35,460 nucleotides of DNA from Candidatus Latescibacterota bacterium (lineage in GTDB: Bacteria > Latescibacterota > UBA2968 > GCA-2709665). The notes under the pieces are model-generated. The model worked only from the letters and a program-made list of their open reading frames with translations, made no database searches and was not told the DNA's origin. Every line of letters starts with the position of its first letter. Position 1 is the first letter of the stretch. Made by a program: the position numbers and the translations under genes. The stretch spans positions 1-35,460 of the forward strand of contig JAAXHE010000071.1 of assembly GCA_012271065.1 (NCBI GenBank), in the 5' to 3' direction. Positions 17,008 to 24,384 of the stretch are shown one piece after another.

Positions 17008-18474
17008 TTATTCGATCGACCCCGGGTGACGTGTGGGATATGTCCCGTATTCGACGAAGATATCCACGTCTTCGACCACGATCCCTCCTTCGAAACCGGG
17101 AGGTCTTTCGCGCAAGGATATTTCGAGTACATTGCGGCCTTTCCGGGGTCGTACGTCTTCCAGGTCGAATTCCAGCAGCTGTCCCGCGTACGGATCCCGG
17201 GACCGGATCGGCGAGCGACGACATGACCCGCTGTCCAGACGGGCGCCGTTCAGCCGGATATCGAGTCTGTCCGCCGAGACGAGATTGCTTACACCGATTC
17301 TGAGGCCAACGCGCCGTATGCGGTCATTTTCAGGATCGTCGGCGATCGAGAAAGGGATCTGATGAAATCTCCCCGGGTCGGCTGAGGCGATCTCAAGCGG
17401 CAGAAAGGCGCCGTAGTCGTATTCGGATGCCGCGTCGCACCGGCGGCGCAGGAAATAGTGTTTGTCGGCTTCCCGTATGAGATCCGCATCGCCCATTTGC
17501 GTGAGGAGGCTGCGGCCGGACGCGTCAAGGGGCCAGGGAAGAAACCAGGTGTACAGGCCGTCGACGTCCAGTTCCAGGAAGTTCGCGGCGGCCGCGTGCA
17601 TCATGGACGAGGTCGCGTTATCGGCCGTATTGAACCGCCGGCTCTCGTCGCTGCGGTAGGGCTGAAGCATGCCGTAGACGGAGATATCGTGCTCGTGAGC
17701 GGCCTCAACGAGCCAGCCAACCGGCATATTGGCGTCCAGTACGAAGTCGAGATAGAGCATCGGAACCACGAAGTCGACCAACCCTTCCCGAAGCCACGTC
17801 CGCACGTCCAGCCCGGTCTTCAGGTTCAGTTCTTCAGTGGGATAGACACGGGCGCCGATACAGGCGGGCCCCCCCGGCCGACCACGGATGATTTCGGCGG
17901 TCTCACTTACGAAATCCGTCATCACCGGCGTGTATTCGGATACGTCTTCCGTCCTCAGCCAGAAGGGACTTCCGCCGGGTGAGGCCGCGAAGTCCAGTTC
18001 CACGCCTTCGACCGCGTACCTCGTGACGAGTTCCTTCAGGATCGCCCGCTGATGGTCGCGCACTTCGGGATGGACGAAACCCCGCCCCCCGGTGTGGAGC
18101 GCGTGTTCCGCTGCCATGCCGCCGTAGGCGCCCATCCGCAGGCTGGCGATGAAGTCCATTCCCTTCTCGTGGGCGCGGTCGACCAGGACGGCCAGCGGGT
18201 CGAGGCCGCGGGCGATGAGACTTTGCATATTCTCCCAGGCGCGCCACTCGTGGACGTGCTGGAACGGTCGCAGATCGTCACCGAACATGCGGCCGTTCCT
18301 GGAGGGATAGAAGAGACCGTCGGCACGGGAGACGCCATAGGCGAAAGTGTCCACGGCCGTGCCGGCGACCTCGTCCACGGGCACCCAGGCGTCTTCCAGC
18401 CGTATCGGCGGTTCGAAGACGAAAAGATAGTAGTGGCGGGCGTCGTTGAAGTAGATCGTGCGCTGTTTTCTCAT
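17008..18474 (-). CDS. TIM-barrel glycosidase-like protein, paralogue 2 (488 aa)
   Basis: Paralogue of the proteins at 14700 and 18539. Shared features include the N-terminal pattern with a Tyr-rich first strand and FEPP, DEVAGTAVD, RAHEKGMDF, the candidate active-site strand VEGVELDF (about 155-162), GLDVRTWLREGLVD, DKHYFLRRR and a C-terminal beta-sandwich ending in DVDIFVEYG. Predicted glycoside hydrolase-like TIM barrel without signal peptide. ATG 18474 has AAAGG with 6-base spacing. It lies 64 bp after its closest paralogue and appears to be the last gene of the operon starting at 23223. Function in glycan breakdown is inferred from the fold-like motifs and from neighbouring lyases. Confidence 0.55.
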   Translation of the reverse strand: MRKQRTIYFNDARHYYLFVFEPPIRLEDAWVPVDEVAGTAVDTFAYGVSRADGLFYPSRNGRMFGDDLRPFQHVHEWRAWENMQSLIARGLDPLAVLVDRAHEKGMDFIASLRMGAYGGMAAEHALHTGGRGFVHPEVRDHQRAILKELVTRYAVEGVELDFAASPGGSPFWLRTEDVSEYTPVMTDFVSETAEIIRGRPGGPACIGARVYPTEELNLKTGLDVRTWLREGLVDFVVPMLYLDFVLDANMPVGWLVEAAHEHDISVYGMLQPYRSDESRRFNTADNATSSMMHAAAANFLELDVDGLYTWFLPWPLDASGRSLLTQMGDADLIREADKHYFLRRRCDAASEYDYGAFLPLEIASADPGRFHQIPFSIADDPENDRIRRVGLRIGVSNLVSADRLDIRLNGARLDSGSCRRSPIRSRDPYAGQLLEFDLEDVRPRKGRNVLEISLRERPPGFEGGIVVEDVDIFVEYGTYPTRHPGSIE

Positions 18475-18538
18475 CGATTACCTTTCCCATCCATCCCGAT
18501 GATGTCTCTCCCCGTCCGGCCGAATTGAGCCCGCGCGA

Positions 18539-20122
18539 TTACTCCCCCGAAGGTTCGGACGGGCCCAGATCCGGATCGTCCATCCGGTGATAGCTCCTCC
18601 CCATGAGGTACCTGATCTCCAGCTCCAGGTCGCGGACGTAGACGTCCGGTGTGACGTCCGGGTCACGTTCGAGCAGGCCGACCTCCAGCTCGTTCCGGCC
18701 CTGGCGCGGCCAGTTTGCGCGGTCCGGCCGGAATACGAACCAGTATCCGCAGCCGGTCCGGTATCGCGGGGCGCTCATGCGGTACATCTCGTTGATCCTG
18801 CGCATTTGCGCGTCCGGAAGTTCTTTGCCGTTCAAGCGGAAACGAAACCGGTCCTTTTCCGTGGCATTCATGATCCGAACGCGAAGCAGAACGTCGTGCA
18901 CCCGCCCGGTTTCATCCCAGCGGGGGAGGTCATCACTGACCCTGATTGAAACGCGGGCCGGTGCTTCCAGAGTCAGCGCCGCGGGGAGGCCCATGGCAAC
19001 GCCCGGTTCGGTGACGGGCCTGGGGTACCGCCCGGTCTCGGTGGGAACGTAGTAGTGCTTGTCCTTCGGGGCCATCACGTCCGCGTGGGGCAGTTCCCGC
19101 AGCTTCTCATAGAATGACGCCTGGTAGGGCCAGTTGCCGAACCAGTGGGCCATGTAGAGGCCGTCAACACCCTGCGCCCAGTAGTTGCAGGCCGCCCCCC
19201 GGATCATTTCGATGGTGGCTTCGGCCAGGCGGTCGGAGTCCACGTGGCTGTGCAGCGCGGCGTGGACCCGGCACCCGGCGCCTTCGGCCGCGTCGACGAG
19301 CTGGCCGAAGTCGACCGTCGAGTCGAGCAGTTCAGGGGTAGAGAATGTCTGCCCGATCAGGACGTCGACGATTCCCAGCCGCAGCCATTCCCGAACGTCC
19401 AAACCCACCCGCAGGCATCCCTGGATACTGGCCGGAATCCGGACGGCGAGTTCGCGTTCGCGGCCGCTGTTCTTGACGGCGCGATGGATCCGGGCGATCC
19501 ATTCGGTCATGACCTTACTGCCATCTTCGACCGCGTCAGGGTGGAAATAATACGGCGTGTAGTTGAGTTGCAGCTCGAAGCCGTCGACCGGATAGACGTT
19601 CAGCGTTTCCTCGACAATAGCGAACCGTTCTTCCCTGACCTCGGAGTGCGTGAAGTCGAGGCAGGTCAGCCCGGGAAACTCCGGGTCGAGGTCTCCTCGT
19701 GCGCCAATTTCCAGGTGGGTATTTTCAAACCGGAAGTCGGAACACCGGACGTCCTCGTCGCGGTCTCCGCGGCCCTGCTGCACCAGAAGGGTGGGGTAGA
19801 AGAGCAGGTCCTTTTCGTGGGCCCGGTCGCAGATGAGGCGCAGGGGATCGTGGCCTTCCCGGATCAGCCGCATGGCGTTCCGGTTTGCCCTGTCGAAGAT
19901 GAGGTGAGGCCAATCATTCACGTTATGGCCCCAGATCTCGCCGACTTTCGTGTCGTGAAGGAAGGTGCGGCCGTCGCCCAGGCAGAACATGATGGCGTCC
20001 ACGGGCGTGCCCGCCAGTTCATCCACGCCGGCTTCGAATTCCTCCTTTTGCATGGGGGGCTCGTACATATAGATGAGGGGATGGCGTCCGTCGTGGTAGA
20101 ACATCATTCGTGGTTCCGGCAT
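18539..20122 (-). CDS. TIM-barrel glycosidase-like protein, paralogue 3 (527 aa)
   Basis: Third paralogue: FYHDGRHPLIYMYEPP at the N-terminus, DELAGTPVDAIMF, CDRAHEKDLLFYP, GLDVREWLRLGIVD, DKHYYVPTE, and a C-terminal sandwich with RFRLNGKEL and DLELEIRY. At the strand where its relatives have GVELD, this protein has VDGFELQLN (about 178-186): the second acidic residue is Gln. It may therefore have altered catalysis or bind without cleaving. ATG 20122 is preceded by GGGGGA at a suitable distance. It starts 27 bp after the heparinase-like gene in the same operon. No signal peptide is visible. Confidence 0.55.
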   Translation of the reverse strand: MPEPRMMFYHDGRHPLIYMYEPPMQKEEFEAGVDELAGTPVDAIMFCLGDGRTFLHDTKVGEIWGHNVNDWPHLIFDRANRNAMRLIREGHDPLRLICDRAHEKDLLFYPTLLVQQGRGDRDEDVRCSDFRFENTHLEIGARGDLDPEFPGLTCLDFTHSEVREERFAIVEETLNVYPVDGFELQLNYTPYYFHPDAVEDGSKVMTEWIARIHRAVKNSGRERELAVRIPASIQGCLRVGLDVREWLRLGIVDVLIGQTFSTPELLDSTVDFGQLVDAAEGAGCRVHAALHSHVDSDRLAEATIEMIRGAACNYWAQGVDGLYMAHWFGNWPYQASFYEKLRELPHADVMAPKDKHYYVPTETGRYPRPVTEPGVAMGLPAALTLEAPARVSIRVSDDLPRWDETGRVHDVLLRVRIMNATEKDRFRFRLNGKELPDAQMRRINEMYRMSAPRYRTGCGYWFVFRPDRANWPRQGRNELEVGLLERDPDVTPDVYVRDLELEIRYLMGRSYHRMDDPDLGPSEPSGE

Positions 20123-20149
20123 CCGGTTCCCCCGTCCGTGCGATCTGCG

Positions 20150-22306
20150 TCAGAGTTCGATTTCCTGTGTCGGCCGGTCTGAGATGGGGATGCTCCGCCC
20201 GTCTATCTCAAGGTGGCGGCCGCCGTGAACCAAGGCTTTCGACGGACGGTCGTTCGTGTATTCGATGGCGGCGGTGTGTCCCGAGAAGGAAATGTCATTG
20301 GCGGCCACGGAGATACCCGGTGCGCCGTGAATCACGAGAAAGCGATGGTCTTCCGCGGTAATTTCGAGCGCGCGGGGCAGAACCGGGGATTCGGCGCGGC
20401 CGTCAATCCGACACGCGAGCGTCGTCACGCTCGCATCGGGACGAGCGCCCCGATACGGCAGCAGGAGGACGTCGAACGGGACGACAGGCTCCGCGACCCC
20501 CCAGCCACGAAGGGCGATGAAGTGCCGGTCCGGCCACGGCGCCAAAGGCGGGTCGCCGGAATATACCGGGATTTCGCGCACCATTTCCTCAAGATAGTCT
20601 ATGCCATTGAACGCATATTTTAACTGCCCGCGGTTCGCGGGGGCAACGAGGAGGCTAGCGCAATCTCCTTCGGCGGCGGCCACAGTATCGTGCTTGACGA
20701 ATGGAAAGACGCTGTGCAGGTACCACAGCGCGCTTCTCCGGCGATGCGAGCACCCGACGGCATCGGAGACGAGGAAGCCCCACGGTTTGAAGAACAGGAT
20801 CCGGCGTTCGATCACAACGCCTGCGCTGGCTTCGTACGCGCGGTGCCGGCCGGAGAAGAAGTCGCAGGACGCGGTGCTGCCGAATTGAATCTGCTCGCCG
20901 CGGATATCAGGACGGGCTGACGGTGCTCCTTCGATGACGACGTGGTTGTGCGCCTGTTCGGAGCGGAAGTACATATCCCACGGGGCGTCGTAGGGACCGA
21001 AGCGGGAGACTTCGGCGGCCAGGGGCACACCGAAGGCATAGAGATTGATGTCCAGAATGCCCATGTGGCTGTGGCCGCCGGGCCACTGCCCGTGGTTGAT
21101 GAGCATGAACGCGTCTTCAGGTTCCCAGCCCGAGCGCATCACGCAGAACTCGCTGGTTTCCAGGCGAAGGCTCTCGAAACCGGGTTTCGCCGGCTCCGGG
21201 ACATCTGCGTCCAGCTTGTGGCGGACGGGCCAGAGATACGTCCCGTCTCCTGTGAAGTCACACGCCTGTTTCAGGAGTCCCGTCCCGTCCAGAAAGCTGC
21301 CGTCGTTGATGCCGGGCATCTCGCCTCCGGGACCCGCCATCTTGAGGAACCAGGCGTAGGCATTCGAGGTGCGCTCCCGCCAATCGAGCGTCGCCGGCGG
21401 CTGAAGGTCCGGGTTCGCTTCTGCCAGAAGGGTGGCTTCTTCCAGGTGGCGCAGGCATCCGCTTCCGTACGAATAGCAGCGCTCGCTGTGACCGCCGTCC
21501 GCGTAGTAGTCCTTCTCCATATGTTGCTCGAGGTAGTGCGCGCCGACGGCACGGAAGTCGCCGGACTCGCGGAATTCGGGCAGAAGGAACCCAATCAGGA
21601 TCATGCCCGAGATGCCGTGCATCTGCCAGTTTCCCTCGCGGTAGCCTTTGGCATTTTGTTCCAACGTAAGCCACCTGGCCGCGCCCAGGAACGACTTGAA
21701 CAGCTGGCGGATGTGGTCCGGGGAGAGCAGGTGTCCCATTTCCAGAAGCTTCACGGCGTATAGGAAGTTCACGAACCGGTGGCTCCTTACGGAGAGGCCC
21801 AGTTCGTAGAAGACCGGATGCATCCGGCGGGCGCCTCTGATTTCGTGTCTGGAGGCATACCACTGCCGGAAGATTTCGAGGTAGGCTGCGATGTACCGCT
21901 CATCCCGCGTGTCCAGGGCGGCCCGGGTCAGGCAATCCATCCAGCCGAGGTAATGGAAGCCGTATTTGGACTGGTCGCCGAACCAGGCGTTGAACGCGAC
22001 CGGTCCGGCGAAGTCGATTTCGACCTGTCCGAATCGCCGCCGACCCCCGTTAACGATTGTGTCGGCCAGATCGCGGTTGGCCACAACCCTGGACCTGAGT
22101 TGCTCCACCGAACGCGCAAAGGGGTTAACCGGATGGCTCCGTGAGAGGAAATGCCGCCACCAGGCGCCGAATGCCTCATCGTAGCGTCTCGAATTCGCAG
22201 CGCTCCGAACCTCGTCGAGCCCGGGACGGCCGGGGTCAAGGGCTTCGAAGAACGAGGCATCCGAGATGTGAACGAGTTTATCGGGGAATTTGTCGTGATG
22301 GAACAT
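20150..22306 (-). CDS. heparinase II/III-family polysaccharide lyase-like protein (718 aa)
   Basis: This is the most canonical lyase of the island in size and motifs. A helical N-terminal domain contains EGNWQMHGISG (about 223-233), matching the catalytic Asn/His region. GEMPGINDGS follows, and the beta-sandwich carries WPGGHSHMGILD (about 408-419) and AHNHVVIEG. Expected reaction: beta-elimination of uronate-containing oligo- or polysaccharide, of the alginate/heparin/ulvan type; the exact substrate is unknown. No signal peptide, so it may act on imported oligosaccharides. ATG 22306 has AGGAGT 8 bases upstream. It begins 14 bp after the acetamidase/formamidase gene, an operon spacing, and is followed 27 bp later by glycosidase-like paralogue 3. 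Confidence 0.8.
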   Translation of the reverse strand: MFHHDKFPDKLVHISDASFFEALDPGRPGLDEVRSAANSRRYDEAFGAWWRHFLSRSHPVNPFARSVEQLRSRVVANRDLADTIVNGGRRRFGQVEIDFAGPVAFNAWFGDQSKYGFHYLGWMDCLTRAALDTRDERYIAAYLEIFRQWYASRHEIRGARRMHPVFYELGLSVRSHRFVNFLYAVKLLEMGHLLSPDHIRQLFKSFLGAARWLTLEQNAKGYREGNWQMHGISGMILIGFLLPEFRESGDFRAVGAHYLEQHMEKDYYADGGHSERCYSYGSGCLRHLEEATLLAEANPDLQPPATLDWRERTSNAYAWFLKMAGPGGEMPGINDGSFLDGTGLLKQACDFTGDGTYLWPVRHKLDADVPEPAKPGFESLRLETSEFCVMRSGWEPEDAFMLINHGQWPGGHSHMGILDINLYAFGVPLAAEVSRFGPYDAPWDMYFRSEQAHNHVVIEGAPSARPDIRGEQIQFGSTASCDFFSGRHRAYEASAGVVIERRILFFKPWGFLVSDAVGCSHRRRSALWYLHSVFPFVKHDTVAAAEGDCASLLVAPANRGQLKYAFNGIDYLEEMVREIPVYSGDPPLAPWPDRHFIALRGWGVAEPVVPFDVLLLPYRGARPDASVTTLACRIDGRAESPVLPRALEITAEDHRFLVIHGAPGISVAANDISFSGHTAAIEYTNDRPSKALVHGGRHLEIDGRSIPISDRPTQEIEL

Positions 22307-22320
22307 AAAATGGACTCCTG

Positions 22321-23223
22321 TTACGGCTGGAAGGGTCGACCGGTTCTCTTCAAGTCTTTCGTGATGCCGATCTGACAGGTGACGTACGCGTTTTCTCTTC
22401 TGAAACCCCGGGTATTCAGCTGGCCCGCCGCGTACCCCGGCCTCGCGTCGCCTATCGTACCCACAATCAGATTCGCGTGTTCCACGGTGGTGTCGTAACG
22501 GTCTGCGATGAGACCGACCATGTCCGTCCAGGCGATTTTCAGCGCTTCTTCCCAGTTTGCGCCCATACCGCTGGTCAGGATCTCGTCGCCCGTTTCCACG
22601 ACGGGCCCGCCGGCGGGAAAACCCGGCGAGTGATCGAATCGCAGCGTGAGCGCGGAGTCGATTTCCACGCCGGTGCCGGTGAGTTCGCCGTCGCCCATGC
22701 GGGCGTGGACGTCGCCCACGTAGAAGTGGCCGCCGTATCGTTGGGCGCGGATATGCACGATACTGCCCGGACAGATGGAATTGAAGTCCATGTTGCCGCC
22801 ATGGTTCCAGGGACCCGTGTCCTCGGAGACGGGCGCCAGTTGCATAACGCCGATCATCGGACGGACCGGGACCACGAAGTCCGGAGGGAAGTGGAGGAAG
22901 CCGTCTTTTACAGGAGCGACCGAACGCAGGCTGCCTCGAAACGGTCCGCCGTTGTTGTAGTACCCATAGGGACCCACTTCGATATCGATGACTTCGATCG
23001 AAACCCAGTCGCCGGGAACAATGCCCTCGATGAGAAACGGACCCCCCTGGCGCGAGCCCCGCGGCGTGGTGGTTTCGGGGATGACCCCCGGCTTCAGATC
23101 GCCGTCGGCGCCGCCGGGCGTTTCGATGACGAGCGTTTCGCCGAGTTCGATCGTGCCGCGAACCTGGCCGCGCTCAACGGCTTCGGACCCTGTCAGATAA
23201 GGTTTTCGGGTAAACCGGCGCAT
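22321..23223 (-). CDS. acetamidase/formamidase-family amidohydrolase (300 aa)
   Basis: FmdA/AmdA-family protein that hydrolyses short-chain amides (formamide or acetamide to the acid and ammonia) in characterised members. The diagnostic block GDVHARMGDGELTGTGVEI is at 170-188, with HGGNMD at 141-146. The length matches the shorter bacterial forms. ATG 23223 is preceded by AGGAGAA with 7-base spacing; a longer in-frame version would extend across the promoter. First gene of the 23223-17008 operon. In a glycan cluster it may act on N-formyl/N-acetyl groups or amides from amino sugars; this is inference. Confidence 0.85.
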   Translation of the reverse strand: MRRFTRKPYLTGSEAVERGQVRGTIELGETLVIETPGGADGDLKPGVIPETTTPRGSRQGGPFLIEGIVPGDWVSIEVIDIEVGPYGYYNNGGPFRGSLRSVAPVKDGFLHFPPDFVVPVRPMIGVMQLAPVSEDTGPWNHGGNMDFNSICPGSIVHIRAQRYGGHFYVGDVHARMGDGELTGTGVEIDSALTLRFDHSPGFPAGGPVVETGDEILTSGMGANWEEALKIAWTDMVGLIADRYDTTVEHANLIVGTIGDARPGYAAGQLNTRGFRRENAYVTCQIGITKDLKRTGRPFQP

Positions 23224-23358
23224 GGGAATTCTCCTGTAATAAATCGAGGTAGCGCATTGCCGGCAGCCGTTCCGCGCCCCCGTGGGGTTGTGCCGGGATC
23301 GCCTTCCCCGGGCATCCGTGATCTGGTCCGATTGAATCTGAAAACGCGTCGAAACTGC

Positions 23359-23387
23359 TTGTAAATCCGTTCCGGGTGAGCCATAAT
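23359..23387 (+). promoter_or_regulatory. sigma70-type promoter for the amidohydrolase gene
   Basis: TTGTAA (23359-23364), 17-base spacer, CATAAT (23382-23387). The predicted start near 23394 gives a leader of about 56 nt to ATG 23450. Its -10 overlaps that of the opposite-strand promoter. Confidence 0.5.
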
Positions 23388-23411
23388 AGGGATTGGCAAT
23401 CGGGGCGTCAA
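23383..23411 (-). promoter_or_regulatory. sigma70-type promoter for the amidase-lyase operon
   Basis: Read on the minus strand: TTGACG (23411-23406), 17-base spacer, TATTAT (23388-23383), five of six matches in each box. The predicted start near 23376 gives a leader of about 150 nt before ATG 23223. Confidence 0.6.
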
Positions 23412-23449
23412 GGTCTTGCGGCAGGGTCTTCCAAAAAGGAGCGGCAGGC

Positions 23450-24229
23450 ATGCGGATCGATGCGCACATGCACGTCGCCGGTAATCTCGCATCCGTGGGA
23501 TGGCGGGGCAAATGGACCGACGACCGGGTGGTGATCGAAGCGGCGGATCGGCTTGAGATCGATCAGCTTTGCTGTTCGATACCGATTCAGGGATTGGACA
23601 ACCCCCGGACGGACGGAATGCGGGAGGTGAACGACAGCGTCATCTACGCCATGCGGCGGTTTCCCGGACGCATTCTGGGATATGCATTTCTGGATCCCCG
23701 GTTCCAGCATGAAACGAGAGATGAAATCGACAGGTGTATTCTGAAGCACGGAATGATGGGCGTGAAGCTCTACAACCAATGCACGTGCTGGGACCCCTTG
23801 GTGTTGCCGATCGTGGAGCGGTGCATCGAACTGCGCGTGCCGATTCTGCACCACGGCGGAAAGCAGACGCCCGTGTCCGGCAGACCGTGGCAGACGTACC
23901 GCTCGGACAGCGGCGACTTTGCGCGGCTGGCGCGACTCTATCCCGAAGTTACCATAATAGAGGGGCATCCGATCGTGGGAGACTGGGAGTGGGCGATCAA
24001 GACATTGCGGGATGTCCCGAATGTATACGTGGATACCAGCGGAAGCCTGAACGACGACGGATTCATCGAGATGGCCGTGCGCCAGTTGGGGGCGGGCCGC
24101 GTGCTGTTTGCGACGGATGTGTCGATGGAGGCCGGCGTGGGCAAGGTGCTGGGAGCGGCGATCACGGCGCGCCAGCGCAGGGGAATCTTCGGAGAAAATA
24201 TGAATCGAATTATGCAGCAACGAGTGTAA
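23450..24229 (+). CDS. amidohydrolase-family (Amidohydro_2) metal-dependent hydrolase (259 aa)
   Basis: TIM-barrel amidohydrolase of the Amidohydro_2/aminocarboxymuconate-semialdehyde-decarboxylase-like group. The N-terminal metal motif is DAHMH (H6, H8). Then come KLYN (K106), LHHGG (H134/H135), EGHP (H173) and FATDVS (D223), the expected order of metal and catalytic residues. Members hydrolyse lactones or C-N bonds, or decarboxylate; sugar lactone hydrolysis would suit this island. ATG 23450 is preceded by AAAGGAG with 8-base spacing; the in-frame upstream start at 23393 lies inside the promoter. It is transcribed divergently from the amidase-lyase operon and is followed by the radical SAM gene's own promoter. 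Confidence 0.8.
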   Translation: MRIDAHMHVAGNLASVGWRGKWTDDRVVIEAADRLEIDQLCCSIPIQGLDNPRTDGMREVNDSVIYAMRRFPGRILGYAFLDPRFQHETRDEIDRCILKHGMMGVKLYNQCTCWDPLVLPIVERCIELRVPILHHGGKQTPVSGRPWQTYRSDSGDFARLARLYPEVTIIEGHPIVGDWEWAIKTLRDVPNVYVDTSGSLNDDGFIEMAVRQLGAGRVLFATDVSMEAGVGKVLGAAITARQRRGIFGENMNRIMQQRV

Positions 24230-24247
24230 CAACTGAACACGAAGCGC

Positions 24248-24275
24248 TTGACGGCAAGTAGTTTTTGTTTATATT
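24248..24275 (+). promoter_or_regulatory. sigma70-type promoter for the radical SAM gene
   Basis: TTGACG (24248-24253), 16-base spacer, TATATT (24270-24275), in an AT-rich stretch. The predicted start near 24282 gives a leader of about 100 nt. Confidence 0.55.
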
Positions 24276-24384
24276 CCTTTTGCTATGCCCCGTGAATAAT
24301 AGAACTATTTCATCATTCGGACGTGAGTACATCGGACAAAATGTTGAATCTGAATTGTTTGGACCACTTTGAAGGGACCACCAG

